A DNA stretch of 64,000 nt from contig NZ_PYON01000021.1 in assembly GCF_003026355.1 (NCBI RefSeq), positions 1 to 64,000 on the forward strand, written 5' to 3'. The stretch is from Photobacterium kishitanii. Lineage in GTDB: Bacteria; Pseudomonadota; Gammaproteobacteria; Enterobacterales; Vibrionaceae. The position numbers and the translations under genes are program-made. The notes under the pieces were generated by a model. That model saw only the letters and a list, made by a program, of their open reading frames with translations. It searched no databases and was not told the origin of the DNA. This document shows, piece after piece, positions 45,616-55,214 of this stretch (position 1 is the stretch's first letter; each line of letters opens with the position of its first letter).

Positions 45616-46479
45616 ATGTTCAAATCTATCTTATCAAAAGCATTATTATTACTGCCTTTTATTTCCCAACCAGCATTAGCGACACCAATTGTATGGAAAA
45701 TTTATGACAATCAGCGTGAGTTTTATGTTTTAGGATCTATTCATGCAGGTAAAGAAGCGATGTTTCCATTGCCTGATGTGTTTCTTGAACAATGGCAACA
45801 AGCCGACGCGCTAATTGTAGAAGCTAATATCCTTCAACAATCAAGCGTAACCCCAAAACTTGCGCCACCGTTTACTCATCAAGCGCTACCTGAAACGGCA
45901 CTCAATCAATTAAAACATATCAGTAAGAAATTAAATATTTCATTTGAGCAATTACTCCAGCAACCGCCTTGGTTAACTGCCGTTACTCTCCAACTCGCTC
46001 TTGCCGATCAGCTCGAACTAAAATCTGATTATGGTATCGACTACGTACTTTTACAGCGCGCTCAGCAACAACAGTTACCAATCCTCGAATTAGAAAGTGT
46101 TAGCCAACAATTCAATATGTTAGAAAATCTCCCCGACAATGGCGCCCCAATGTTAATTGAGACTATTAATGAATGGGATAAAACCCAATCCTCATTACGT
46201 TGCTTAGTTAAAGTCTGGCAACACGGAGATGGCGATAAACTTGAACAGCTGTTTCAAGAAAGCCAATTTGATCCAACAACTGATGATGCCTTAATTTTTA
46301 ACCGTAACCAGCGCTGGGCTGAAACCTTAGCTAAAACATCGCCATACCAATCAGGGAAGTTTATGGTCGTGGTCGGCGCATTTCATTTAATTGGCGAGCA
46401 AGGACTACCCAACTTAATGAAACAACAAGGCTTTAAGATTGAGAAGATAACCTCAGGTACAAAAGCTAACTGCAAGTAA
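45616..46479 (+). CDS. ybaP: TraB/GumN family protein YbaP
   Basis: 287 residues. Signal peptide (1-~22, cleavage after ALA), then the TraB/GumN domain: FYVLGSIHAG with the conserved GSIH, ADALIVEAN (ExN) near residue 75, YGIDYVLLQRAQ, LELES and the C-terminal VVVGAFHLIGEQGLPNLMKQQGF with its conserved GxxH. The family is related to Tiki metalloproteases and ChaN; the activity of YbaP is unknown. Periplasmic. ybaP next to copA and ybaK is conserved with E. coli. Confidence 0.92.
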   Translation: MFKSILSKALLLLPFISQPALATPIVWKIYDNQREFYVLGSIHAGKEAMFPLPDVFLEQWQQADALIVEANILQQSSVTPKLAPPFTHQALPETALNQLKHISKKLNISFEQLLQQPPWLTAVTLQLALADQLELKSDYGIDYVLLQRAQQQQLPILELESVSQQFNMLENLPDNGAPMLIETINEWDKTQSSLRCLVKVWQHGDGDKLEQLFQESQFDPTTDDALIFNRNQRWAETLAKTSPYQSGKFMVVVGAFHLIGEQGLPNLMKQQGFKIEKITSGTKANCK

Positions 46480-46492
46480 AAGTGGGGCAATA

Positions 46493-46560
46493 ATAGGTGA
46501 AGAGCGAGATTCTAATATCAGTGAATCCCCGACCCTCTGGTCATCTAAACCACGATTCAT
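46493..46560 (-). pseudogene. Decayed tRNA-Pro remnant, most distal
   Basis: Matches the 3' half of the tRNA-Pro genes (ggtgaagagcgagattc, ccccgaccctctggt) but has lost the anticodon loop and 5' half. It lies beyond two terminators of the tRNA operon. Confidence 0.7.
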
Positions 46561-46572
46561 TTTATACAGACG

Positions 46573-46602
46573 AAAAAAACCTAAATCTTTCGACTCAGGT
46601 TT
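46573..46602 (-). terminator. Second terminator of tRNA-Pro/His operon
   Basis: In the minus sense a 10-bp stem with two G-U pairs and a GAAA loop, followed by seven T. Confidence 0.75.
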
Positions 46603-46611
46603 TCTTAATAA

Positions 46612-46680
46612 TGGTCGGTGAAGAGCGAGATTCTAATATCAGTGCCCCCCGACCTCTGGTCATCTAAACCACGGTTCATT
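46612..46680 (-). pseudogene. Decayed tRNA-Pro remnant between terminators
   Basis: Keeps the acceptor 3' strand and part of the T-arm (ggtcggtgaagag, cccgacctctggt), with a damaged anticodon arm and no 5' half. It is a near copy of the remnant at 46493-46560. Confidence 0.7.
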
Positions 46681-46691
46681 TTATACAGACG

Positions 46692-46718
46692 AAAAAAAAC
46701 CGTATCTTTCGATACGGT
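46692..46718 (-). terminator. First terminator of tRNA-Pro/His operon
   Basis: In the minus sense ACCGTATC-GAAA-GATACGGT followed by a run of T; directly after the last intact tRNA-Pro. Confidence 0.9.
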
Positions 46719-46729
46719 CTTCTTAATAG

Positions 46730-46806
<77 letters not shown>

Positions 46807-46835
46807 ACTAAATTCTTTTCTAGGAACGCTGCTAG

Positions 46836-46902
46836 AAGGGTCAACCCTCTGCTCCGCTATTCCTAACATCAGAGATGCGCGACTAAACTGCGCTATTCAC
46901 CG
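46836..46902 (-). pseudogene. tRNA-Pro 5'-half with hairpin (A)
   Basis: In the minus sense it begins CGGTGAATAGCGCAG like tRNA-Pro, diverges within the anticodon arm and runs into an AGGAA ... TTCCT hairpin with inner AGAGGGT/ACCCTTCT-type pairing. It has no 3' acceptor and no CCA. Confidence 0.75.
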
Positions 46903-46954
46903 ACGTTGTTTAGGCTTACAAGGCCAAGGTCTCTAAAAAAGATAACCTGAATAA

Positions 46955-47031
46955 TGGGGTGGCTAACGAGGCTTGAACTCGCGACAACCGGAATCACAAT
47001 CCGGGACTCTACCAACTGAGCTATAGCCACC
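46955..47031 (-). tRNA. tRNA-His (GTG), distal copy
   Basis: 77 nt counting the encoded extra 5' G (G-1) and CCA. Anticodon loop ATTGTGATT holds GTG. Identical to the other copy. Confidence 0.96.
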
Positions 47032-47039
47032 ATTGTAAG

Positions 47040-47116
<77 letters not shown>

Positions 47117-47145
47117 ACTTAATTCTTTTCTAGGAACGCTGCTAG

Positions 47146-47212
47146 AAGGGTCAACCCTCTGGTCCGCTATTCCTAACATCAGAGATGCGCTACCAAACTG
47201 CGCTATTCACCG
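47146..47212 (-). pseudogene. tRNA-Pro 5'-half with hairpin (B)
   Basis: Same chimeric unit as A but with the D-arm intact (TTTGGTAGCGCATCT). The 3' part is the AGGAATAGCGGACC hairpin segment. Confidence 0.75.
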
Positions 47213-47241
47213 ACTTTGTTCTTTTTCAGGAACGCTACTCA

Positions 47242-47308
47242 AAGGGTTAACCCTCTGGTCCGCTATTCCTAACATCAGAGATGCGCGACTAAACTGCGCT
47301 ATTCACCG
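47242..47308 (-). pseudogene. tRNA-Pro 5'-half with hairpin (C)
   Basis: Chimeric unit adjacent to B, with the TTTAGTCGCGC D-arm variant also found in A and E. Confidence 0.75.
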
Positions 47309-47389
47309 ACTTAATTCTTTCTGAGAACCACATTATGCTGCGTGTTCTCTAATAGTAATGGTTTTAATCAACCACTACTTTTTAAATAG

Positions 47390-47466
<77 letters not shown>

Positions 47467-47495
47467 ACTTAATTCTTTTCTAGGAACGCTGCTAG

Positions 47496-47561
47496 AAGGT
47501 CACCCCTCTGGTCCGCTATTCCTAACATCAGAGATGCGCTACCAAACTGCGCTATTCACTG
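47496..47561 (-). pseudogene. tRNA-Pro 5'-half with hairpin (D)
   Basis: Chimeric unit with a changed acceptor strand (CAGTGAA) and a shortened hairpin. Confidence 0.75.
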
Positions 47562-47612
47562 ACTTTTTTAGGCTTACAAGGCCAAGGTCTCTAAAAAAGA
47601 TAACCTGAATAA

Positions 47613-47689
47613 TGGGGTGGCTAACGAGGCTTGAACTCGCGACAACCGGAATCACAATCCGGGACTCTACCAACTGAGCTATAGCCACC
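47613..47689 (-). tRNA. tRNA-His (GTG), proximal copy
   Basis: 77 nt with G-1 and CCA; identical to 46955-47031, and so are the flanking bases, so the His-Pro unit was duplicated. Confidence 0.96.
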
Positions 47690-47697
47690 ATTGTAAG

Positions 47698-47774
<77 letters not shown>

Positions 47775-47802
47775 ACTTTGTTCTTTTCAGGAACACTACT
47801 CA

Positions 47803-47869
47803 AAGGGTTAACCCTCTGGCCCGCTATTCCTAACATCAGAGATGCGCGACTAAACTGCGCTATCCACCG
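47803..47869 (-). pseudogene. tRNA-Pro 5'-half with hairpin (E)
   Basis: Chimeric unit with acceptor change CGGTGGA and the AGTCGCGC D-arm variant. Confidence 0.75.
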
Positions 47870-47950
47870 ACTTAATTCTTTCTGAGAACCACATTATGCT
47901 GCGTGTTCTCTAATAGTAATGGTTTTAATCAACCACTACTTTTTAAATAG

Positions 47951-48027
<77 letters not shown>

Positions 48028-48053
48028 ACTAATTTTCTAGGAATACCGCGAGA

Positions 48054-48118
48054 AGGATCACCCTCAAGTCCGTAATTCCTAAATCAGAGATGCACTCTAT
48101 AAACTGTGCTATTCACCG
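48054..48118 (-). pseudogene. tRNA-Pro 5'-half with hairpin (F)
   Basis: The most diverged chimeric unit; first element of the transcript, about 35 bases after the -10 box. Confidence 0.7.
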
Positions 48119-48461
48119 ATTTTTCAACACGCTGTACGTTGTTGAGGTCGCTATAATACTCGCCATTTTTATTTTAGCAACCCCTATACGATATTTTTTT
48201 TGTAACTAAAACAACTGCTCACTAAACCAACAACTTCAGGGACTATTAGGGACTTAATCTGGTTAAAATACAATCAAGTACCAACTTTTATAGCAATTAT
48301 AAAAACTTAATGGCAAACGACATTACACCGCATAGTTAATATTAAATAACTTTCAATAAATAAATGGCTTAAATATCTCTCTTTGCCTTTCCAATTTATT
48401 GGCTTTTGTTTCAATTAAGCGCGAGTATAATTAAATTATCGCTTACTTATAGTGAACCTTT
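48119..48461. other. Region between tRNA operon and smrA
   Basis: Holds the minus-strand tRNA promoter (48153-48180) and presumably the divergent smrA promoter. The rest, 48181-48461, is AT-rich with no ORF or other signal seen. Confidence 0.5.
48153..48180 (-). promoter_or_regulatory. Promoter of tRNA-Pro/His operon
   Basis: In the minus sense TTGCTA, a 16-bp spacer, TATTAT, then a GC-rich discriminator (GCGACC) typical of stable-RNA promoters under stringent control. Confidence 0.75.
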
Positions 48462-49043
48462 ATGTCTAATAATGAGTTAGATCTCTTTAAAGAGATGATG
48501 GCCGATGTAGCGCCAATAAAACAAGATACTATTTTAATCCAACAAAAATACCAAGTATCTGAAGCACAACTCGCTCGGCGACTTGCAGCACAAACTTTAG
48601 CAAATAGTAATATAGATTATTTATCACTTGATCATGCCAACATGATCAAACCTGATGACATGATTGAATTTAAGCGTGACGGTGTGCAGTTAGCTGTATT
48701 TAAAAAAATGCGCCAAGGTAAATATGATATTCACGCCCGTTTAGATCTACATAAAAAGACCTTATCTCAAGCACGTGATGAAGTACTCGCTTTTTTAAAA
48801 CAAGCTCAACGGTTAGATATTCGTACGGTTATGATTATTCACGGCAAAGGAGAGCACGCTAACCCACCAGCCTTAATGAAGAGTTTTGTCACCACATGGC
48901 TTGAGCAAATTTCAGATGTACTTTGTTTCCATTCAGCTATGCGCCAGCATGGTGGAACTGGTGCGCTTTACGTTATGATCAAAAAAAGTGCAGAAAAGAA
49001 ACAACAAATACGTGATCGACATTTAAACCATCGCGATGCTTAA
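48462..49043 (+). CDS. smrA: Smr-domain endonuclease SmrA
   Basis: 193 residues. The N-terminal helical part (LFKEMMADVAPIKQD) matches SmrA/YdaL. The C-terminal Smr domain (~100-180) has LDLHKKTLSQARDEV, the catalytic-type VMIIHGKGEHANP and HGGTGALYVMIKK. E. coli SmrA shows DNA nicking; some Smr proteins cut mRNA at stalled ribosomes, so the physiological role is unsettled. Cytoplasmic. The ribosome binding site before ATG 48462 is weak. Confidence 0.92.
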   Translation: MSNNELDLFKEMMADVAPIKQDTILIQQKYQVSEAQLARRLAAQTLANSNIDYLSLDHANMIKPDDMIEFKRDGVQLAVFKKMRQGKYDIHARLDLHKKTLSQARDEVLAFLKQAQRLDIRTVMIIHGKGEHANPPALMKSFVTTWLEQISDVLCFHSAMRQHGGTGALYVMIKKSAEKKQQIRDRHLNHRDA

Positions 49044-49219
49044 TAATAAATTACATGAATAAAACATAAGCCATTGATAAAAATAACAAATGATTATTAC
49101 CGCATCTAAATCTACGCCATTAACCACATGGTAAAATAAATAGATCCTAGGGTTAAATTGTTTTGAATTTATTTATCATACAATTAAAGTAAAGTCGCCG
49201 CCCTAGGAGATTATTACTA

Positions 49220-50134
49220 ATGAATTCAGAAATACGCCCAATGCTGCTAATGCTAGTGTCTACATTTAGCTTATCAGTAACAGGATTGTTAGCAAAATGG
49301 CTAACCCACAGCTTTGACCCTGCATGGCTATGCTTTTTCCGGTTACTGTTTCCAGCAATCCTGGCATTTTGGCTAATGATGATCACTCAATGGTCACAAC
49401 CTAATAAACAAGCTTGGAGTGGTTTATTGGTTCGTGGCTTTTGTATTACAGCCTGTCAATTATGTTTCTTGGCCTCAATTAAGCACTTAAGTCTAGTTGA
49501 AGCAGTCGTTTTATTTGGTACCAGCCCTTTATTTGTTCCTATTCTAGAACGCATATTTTTTAAGACACCAATAAAACGATTAATTATTATTAACTTAGGA
49601 ATAACTTTTACTGGCTTACTTTTCATTGCAGGAAATCTGGAGCAAATGAAATTTGGTGGAAGTTTATTATTAGGCTTAGCGGGTGGTATTTTTAATGCGG
49701 GTTCACAAGTGGCAATGTATCGCTCAAGCAAAAGTAATTTAACGCCTTTAGGTGTAAGTGCATGGAGCTTTATTGTTGCTTCTTTGTTTTTAGTACCTTT
49801 GTTAATTTTTTCCCCCGTTACAACAGCTGTAGAATGGCACACCCTGACAGGATGGCAGCACCCTTTATTATTGTTATTGCTATTTATGGCAGTATGTACG
49901 GTCAATACACAGGTTTTCCGAGCTAAAGCTTATCAGTTAGCAGAATCAGGATCACAGTTAGCACCGATTATTTTTACTAATTTAATCTTCTCTGCTATCT
50001 GGCAATTTATGTTCTTTAATCATCCTATGTCATGGAATAAAATTGTTGGTGTTAGTTTAATTATATTAGCGACGCTTCTAAATACGTTTGTTCCGATTTG
50101 GCTACGTAAAAAAAGATGCCAACCTAATTGCTAA
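49220..50134 (+). CDS. DMT-superfamily (EamA) transporter
   Basis: 304 residues with ten hydrophobic segments in two EamA repeats. The first spans ~5-135 (TFSLSVTGLLAKWL, FFRLLFPAILAF) and the second ~150-290 (GLAGGIFNAGSQVAMYRSS, LAPIIFTNLIFSAIWQFMFF). It is an inner-membrane drug/metabolite exporter; the substrate is unknown. The final KKRCQ tail is cytoplasmic. It ends at a bidirectional terminator facing the LysE-type exporter. Confidence 0.9.
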   Translation: MNSEIRPMLLMLVSTFSLSVTGLLAKWLTHSFDPAWLCFFRLLFPAILAFWLMMITQWSQPNKQAWSGLLVRGFCITACQLCFLASIKHLSLVEAVVLFGTSPLFVPILERIFFKTPIKRLIIINLGITFTGLLFIAGNLEQMKFGGSLLLGLAGGIFNAGSQVAMYRSSKSNLTPLGVSAWSFIVASLFLVPLLIFSPVTTAVEWHTLTGWQHPLLLLLLFMAVCTVNTQVFRAKAYQLAESGSQLAPIIFTNLIFSAIWQFMFFNHPMSWNKIVGVSLIILATLLNTFVPIWLRKKRCQPNC

Positions 50135-50140
50135 TATAAA

Positions 50141-50166
50141 TGGCCGAACACAGTTCGGCCATTTTT
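50141..50166 (+). terminator. Bidirectional terminator
   Basis: TGGCCGAA paired with TTCGGCCA, then TTTTT. Confidence 0.9.
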
Positions 50167-50170
50167 ACAA

Positions 50171-50785
50171 TTAAGCCAGCCACACAACGCGAAACGCTAA
50201 TCCTAATAGAACAATTCCAGAGAGACGATCAATTATTTGTGCTTTGGTTCTTAATAGAGTGAGTACCGCTGGATAAGATAAAACACAAGCAATTAGCGTA
50301 TACCATAATCCATCAACTAACAGCGGTGTTGCGACAATAATGATCTTTGACGATATTTCATTGCCGACCGCAACAAACTGACTAAATAAAGCCAAAAAAA
50401 ACAGCGCTAATTTCGGATTAAATAATGAAATCATCACCCCATCACGAGCCGCTTCAAGCAATGTACTTGCTTGTCCTTGAGCTAATTTTGCTGCTACACC
50501 ACCCTTAGAACGTAATGCGTTAATGCCTAGATACGCTAAATACCCTGCGCCGACATAACTAACACTGGTAAATAACAGTGGCGACTGATGCAGTATTGCC
50601 GCTAAACCAACGAGCGTTAGCAAAGCATAAAATCCAACCCCACAGGCATGCGCCCATGCAGTCACGATCCCATGCCAACGTCCTCCCGATAAGCTATGTT
50701 TAGCAACTACGGCTAAACTCGGCCCCGGTGACATTGCCCCCAGTAAACAAATAACTAATAAAGACAGCCAAATGCTGATTGTCAT
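50171..50785 (-). CDS. LysE/RhtB family amino acid exporter
   Basis: 204 residues from ATG 50785, which has AAAGGAAA before it; the longer frame from 50812 adds nine polar residues. LysE-fold exporter with about six helices and the family motif LLGAMSPGPSLAVVAKHSLSGGRWHG, then GAGYLAYLGINALRSKG and FNPKLALFFLALFSQFV. It exports amino acids or homoserine-type compounds; the exact substrate cannot be told. Confidence 0.92.
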   Translation of the reverse strand: MTISIWLSLLVICLLGAMSPGPSLAVVAKHSLSGGRWHGIVTAWAHACGVGFYALLTLVGLAAILHQSPLLFTSVSYVGAGYLAYLGINALRSKGGVAAKLAQGQASTLLEAARDGVMISLFNPKLALFFLALFSQFVAVGNEISSKIIIVATPLLVDGLWYTLIACVLSYPAVLTLLRTKAQIIDRLSGIVLLGLAFRVVWLA

Positions 50786-50890
50786 CGCTAATTTCCTTTT
50801 ATCAATGCACACATCGGGGATTAATTACTATTGGTTTAGCTACTGTAATAACAGCAATATGCTAACGACAATACGAATATATTTTATTCA

Positions 50891-51370
50891 CTAATCTTGC
50901 TTAGCAATAGCTGCAAATTTACCTGACGTTAAGGTCACTAAATCTTGAGCCGCAAGTTCTATTTCCAAACCACGGCGTCCAGCACTAACGCAAATAGTCT
51001 CAAATTGCTCGGCACTACTATCAACAAAGGTTGGTAACCGTTTTTTCTGTCCAAGAGGGCTAATACCGCCAACAATGTAACCCGTGACTTTTTCTGCCAA
51101 TTTAGGATCGGCCATTTCCGCTTTTTTACCACCAGCTGCTTTAGCCGCAGCTTTTAGATCTAGCATTCCAGCGACAGGAACGACGGCAACTGCTAAGTTT
51201 TTAGGATCACCATTTAATGCAAATAATAACGTTTTAAACACGCGGTGAGGATCTAAGCCTAATATTTCAGCAGCTTCGTGACCGAAATTATTATTAGCTG
51301 GATCATGTTCATATTGGTGTACTTGAAATTCAATTTTATGTTTTTTTGCTAATTTAATTGCCGGTGTCAT
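50891..51370 (-). CDS. ybaK: Cys-tRNA(Pro)/Cys-tRNA(Cys) deacylase YbaK
   Basis: 159 residues, the same as E. coli YbaK. It hydrolyses Cys mischarged on tRNA-Pro, acting in trans with prolyl-tRNA synthetase. The active-site lysine is in [11 protein letters not shown] (~46), and [17 protein letters not shown] and the late GRRGLEIEL are family motifs. It lies beside ushA as in E. coli. Its tRNA-Pro substrate is encoded by the array about 3 kb away, which is probably coincidence. Confidence 0.95.
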   Translation of the reverse strand: MTPAIKLAKKHKIEFQVHQYEHDPANNNFGHEAAEILGLDPHRVFKTLLFALNGDPKNLAVAVVPVAGMLDLKAAAKAAGGKKAEMADPKLAEKVTGYIVGGISPLGQKKRLPTFVDSSAEQFETICVSAGRRGLEIELAAQDLVTLTSGKFAAIAKQD

Positions 51371-51511
51371 ACGTTTTTCTCTTGCAAAGTTTTGCTACCC
51401 AAACAGCTGTCATTAGCTCCCCTTTGATTTAGTGAATATCCGCCAAAGAAGCTAACAACATCTGTTTACCAAAACAGAACTATATACCGAGAGGTATTTT
51501 TTAAAAAGTAC

Positions 51512-51542
51512 AAAAAAAACGGCGCTGAATAGTCAGCGCCGT
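51512..51542 (-). terminator. Terminator of ushA
   Basis: In the minus sense ACGGCGCTGA pairs with TCAGCGCCGT around four bases, followed by a long T run. Confidence 0.92.
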
Positions 51543-51571
51543 AGATAAAGCATACCGATAACAACGGCCAC

Positions 51572-53245
51572 TTATTTATAAATAATCTCACCCTTTGGCG
51601 CGTAACGGTTTACATCAATCGGGCTATTATTTTGTAAAAACTCTTTTAACACTTCAGCATCAACAAACCCAGTATTCACATAACCTGAGTGCTTATTGAC
51701 TTTAGGATAACCATCACCACCAGCAGCATTAAAACTTGGTACTGTAAAACGGTACGTTTTGTCCATTAATAGTGGTTTGCCACCAATATTAACATCGCTC
51801 ACTTTGCCATTAGCTACCGTCATGCTGATACCATAAAACTGAGCATAAGAACCAGAATCAATCGGTTTAGTCGCAACCACATTCAGGTAATCCAGAATTT
51901 CTTTACCCGACATATCAATGTAAGTCACGATATTGCCAAACGGCTGCACGATCAGTACATCTTTATAGGTAATATCGCCACCGTCAATCGAGTCACGTAC
52001 ACCACCTGAATTCATCACCGCAAAATCAGCCTTCGCTCGTTGCATATGTGATGCTGCAATTAAGCGACCTAAATTAGTTTGCTTAAAACGTACTACATTA
52101 CGATCACCTTCTAACTTACCATTAGACTCTGCGATCTTAACCGTTAATTGCTCTTGGCCTTTTTCTTGGTATGGAGTTAAAAATGATAATACTTCAGCAT
52201 TCTGCTGGATCTCATCCTGAATAAACACCCGCTGCTGGCTACCATCATCTAATTTGATTTTTTTCTTTAAGTTCACAGGGATAAGATCATAACTAATAAG
52301 ATTTAGCTCACCATTTTGGAACTCAAAGTCAGCACGCCCGACATACTTACCCCATTCATGGGCCTGTACAATCCAAGTACCATTTTGTTGATCAGGAGTA
52401 CACTTATCACCGGGTTTAAAGTTGCTATTGTTCTTATTCGGCCCTTCCATACATACAGGCTCTTGCGAGTGACCGCCAACAATCATATCAAGATCGCCAG
52501 GTTGCATATAACGCGCTAATGCCACATCACCAGGGGCATTAATGCCGCGTTGACCATCTTCGTAATGGCCCATATGGGTTGCCGCGATAATGACATCTGG
52601 CTTTTCATTGGCTTCAAGTTCAGCAATAACTTGTTTAGCTTCTGCTTTAGGATCACGGAACTCAATCCCGCCAATATATTCTGGATTACCTATTTTAGCG
52701 GTGTCTTCAGTCGTTAAGCCAATGACAGCAATTTTAATCCCTTGCTGCTCAAAGATTTGGTATGGTTGAAATAAACGTTTGCCGGTATTTTTATCGTAAA
52801 TATTGGCTGATAACATTGGGAACTTAGCCCATTGCTGCTGCTTACGTAATACCTCAAGTGGGTTATCAAACTCATGGTTACCTAATGCCATTGCATCGTA
52901 ACCTAGCATATTCATACCTTTAAAATCAGGCTCTGCATCTTGTAAATCGGACTCAGGCACACCAGTATTAATATCACCACCAGAAAGTAATAATGTTGTA
53001 CCACCTTCAGCTTTTACTTCTGCACGAATAGTATCTAACAAGGTTTTTCGTGCCGCCATACCATACTCACCATTTTGATTTTGCCAAAAACGGCCATGAT
53101 TATCATTGGTATGTAAAATTGTAATACGATAAGTTTTATCTGCATCCCACTGAGTAGAGGTATCATCTGTCGGTGTTGCACAACCAGAAAGTACAGCCAG
53201 AAGAGCAGCAGTTAATGCTGTCTTAGCAAATAAACGTTGCTTCAT
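51572..53245 (-). CDS. ushA: UDP-sugar hydrolase/5'-nucleotidase lipoprotein
   Basis: 557 residues from ATG 53245; the in-frame GTG 53254 overlaps the AAGGTGG ribosome binding site. The N-terminus is a lipoprotein signal with lipobox LSGC, so the protein is membrane-anchored, unlike soluble periplasmic UshA of E. coli. Metallophosphatase domain: HTNDNHGRFW, SGGDINTG, GNHEFDNP and GGHSQEP. C-terminal substrate domain: NSGGVRDSIDGGDITYKD. It releases nucleosides and phosphate from extracellular nucleotides. Vibrio NutA is a similar lipoprotein. Confidence 0.94.
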   Translation of the reverse strand: MKQRLFAKTALTAALLAVLSGCATPTDDTSTQWDADKTYRITILHTNDNHGRFWQNQNGEYGMAARKTLLDTIRAEVKAEGGTTLLLSGGDINTGVPESDLQDAEPDFKGMNMLGYDAMALGNHEFDNPLEVLRKQQQWAKFPMLSANIYDKNTGKRLFQPYQIFEQQGIKIAVIGLTTEDTAKIGNPEYIGGIEFRDPKAEAKQVIAELEANEKPDVIIAATHMGHYEDGQRGINAPGDVALARYMQPGDLDMIVGGHSQEPVCMEGPNKNNSNFKPGDKCTPDQQNGTWIVQAHEWGKYVGRADFEFQNGELNLISYDLIPVNLKKKIKLDDGSQQRVFIQDEIQQNAEVLSFLTPYQEKGQEQLTVKIAESNGKLEGDRNVVRFKQTNLGRLIAASHMQRAKADFAVMNSGGVRDSIDGGDITYKDVLIVQPFGNIVTYIDMSGKEILDYLNVVATKPIDSGSYAQFYGISMTVANGKVSDVNIGGKPLLMDKTYRFTVPSFNAAGGDGYPKVNKHSGYVNTGFVDAEVLKEFLQNNSPIDVNRYAPKGEIIYK

Positions 53246-53557
53246 GTTATCCACCTTAACGATTTTAATAGACGATACCCACCATTTTTAGATGGCTTGA
53301 GTCGAGTCAAATTAATGCAAAAATAATCGCGTTATTTAATTAAATAGTAATAATAAATAACAGCTTAAAAATAATCGCGCTCAGTGTAAGTGAATCGAAA
53401 ATCAGCACCTGTTTAGTGTCACTATTCTGCTATCAAGATCACTTTTACAACATTAAAAACGGATACTAGATCACAAACTATAAAAAAAGCTCGGTCACTG
53501 CCGAGCTTTTTGAAAAACGTTTAATAAATTCAAACGCTAAATATGATCATTTCGTGA
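53246..53557. other. Region between ushA and nhaC-like gene
   Basis: Contains the terminator of the upstream antiporter gene and the promoter area of ushA. No ORF and no distinct operator was seen. Confidence 0.4.
53483..53511 (-). terminator. Terminator of nhaC-like gene
   Basis: AAAAAGCTCGG paired with CCGAGCTTTTT around six bases; T run on both strands. Confidence 0.9.
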
Positions 53558-54916
53558 TTAAAATACTTTTTCAAATTTAGTCGCTGAACGACGAACAAAA
53601 ATCGCAATTAATGCTGAAATAGCTAAAAAGAAACAATAGTATGAATGAGATACTATTTCTAATGGCGACAGCTTAAACACCGAACCTAATAGCAACGCCT
53701 GAGCACCGTAAGGTAATACACCTTGAATAACACACGAGAAAATATCTAATAAACTCGCTGAACGACGGGCAGTAACACCATTCTCTTGTGCTAACTCACG
53801 TGCTACACCACCAGATACAATAATCGCAACGGTATTATTCGCGGTACAGCAGTTAGTTAAACTCACTAACGAGGCAATACCCAGCTCACTTGCTCGCGAG
53901 TTTTCTGACGAACTGTGCTTTGAACTAAATTTACCAATCACACGACTAATAAGTTGAGTTAAAAAAGCTAACCCTCCTTGTTGACGCATTAATTCACTCA
54001 CACCGCCAATCAGCATAGAGAGCAAGAAGATTTCTTGCATATTACCAAAGCCACTATAAATATCTTTACCAAATGTAGTTAGGCTATAACTATCAATCGA
54101 AAATAAACCAACGCCACCAGCAAGTACAATACCGAGTGTCAGTACTACAAATACATTTACCCCTGAAACAGCAAGGATCAAAATAGTGATATAAGGCATC
54201 ACCTTAAGCCATTCAATTGGGTTTGCTGCTGGTAACGTGGTAACTGAACTACTAAAAGCAAATAACACCATAGTCACTAACGCTGCTGGTATCGCAATTT
54301 TAATATTCTCACGGAATTTATCTTTCATCTGACACCCCTGAGAACGCGTTGCTGCAATCGTCGTATCAGAAATAATAGATAAATTATCACCGAACATTGC
54401 CCCACTCAGTACCACACCAGCGGTTAGTGCAACATCCATCCCAGCGGCATGAGCAATACCTAATGCTACCGGTGCAACAGCTGCAATAGTCCCCATTGAC
54501 GTGCCCATTGAGGTTGCAATAAATGCTGAAATAATAAAAATACCCGGCAGAATCATACTTGCAGGCAATATCGCCATACCTAGATTTACCGTTGCATCAA
54601 CCCCACCAGATGCTTTAGCTACCGCTGCAAATGCGCCAGCCAGAAGATAAATCATGCACATTGCAATAATATCGCTATGGCCGACACCACGGATAAACTG
54701 TTCAATGGCTTTATTAAGCTTCTCTTTACTGAGAAGAATAGCCACAATAACAGCAGGTAATGCTGCTACAGGTGATGGCAATTGGTAAAACGCGAAGTCG
54801 ACCCCTTGGTAAGTAAGGTAACTACCGACACCAATAAATAAGGCGAGAAAGATCCCCAACGGCAGCAATGCCAATGCTGAAGGTGTAATTGATGATGTGT
54901 TGGTTGAGTTTGACAT
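53558..54916 (-). CDS. NhaC-family Na+/H+ antiporter
   Basis: 452 residues with about eleven membrane segments. Family features are SMGTSMGTIAAVAPVALGIA (~140-160), the acidic pore segment SGAMFGDNLSIISDTTIAAT (~185-205) and the late GIASLVSLTNCCTANNTVAI. NhaC-type carriers exchange Na+ for H+; related members move malate or lactate, so the substrate should be taken as probable. The gene is single, with a divergent chemoreceptor 300 bp away. Confidence 0.88.
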   Translation of the reverse strand: MSNSTNTSSITPSALALLPLGIFLALFIGVGSYLTYQGVDFAFYQLPSPVAALPAVIVAILLSKEKLNKAIEQFIRGVGHSDIIAMCMIYLLAGAFAAVAKASGGVDATVNLGMAILPASMILPGIFIISAFIATSMGTSMGTIAAVAPVALGIAHAAGMDVALTAGVVLSGAMFGDNLSIISDTTIAATRSQGCQMKDKFRENIKIAIPAALVTMVLFAFSSSVTTLPAANPIEWLKVMPYITILILAVSGVNVFVVLTLGIVLAGGVGLFSIDSYSLTTFGKDIYSGFGNMQEIFLLSMLIGGVSELMRQQGGLAFLTQLISRVIGKFSSKHSSSENSRASELGIASLVSLTNCCTANNTVAIIVSGGVARELAQENGVTARRSASLLDIFSCVIQGVLPYGAQALLLGSVFKLSPLEIVSHSYYCFFLAISALIAIFVRRSATKFEKVF

Positions 54917-55214
54917 GCTGATAGTGAATATCTATTTTAGAATTTCCCTTAGGTTAATGGGATGTGTCACCACTGTCAACATCTAGACGTCTAAACATCC
55001 ATATGCACATCACTTAATGACTCTCTACATATCACCCAAACAGCCATAATCGTCAAGCTATTGACATCCACCCCGTATTGAGCGTCAATAAAAAGTCACA
55101 AAATATCAATATGTTAATTACTTAAAAATAAAGTAAGTAATCATCAATGAATCAATTGTAATGGCAGTTATAATTTGCTCTCATAGAGCATATTTTGACT
55201 CATGAGATGGACCT
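54917..55214. other. Divergent promoter region of nhaC-like and chemoreceptor genes
   Basis: 298 bases without an ORF. A 10-bp palindrome TAGACGTCTA is near 54984. No sigma-28-type promoter for the chemoreceptor was recognised. Confidence 0.4.
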
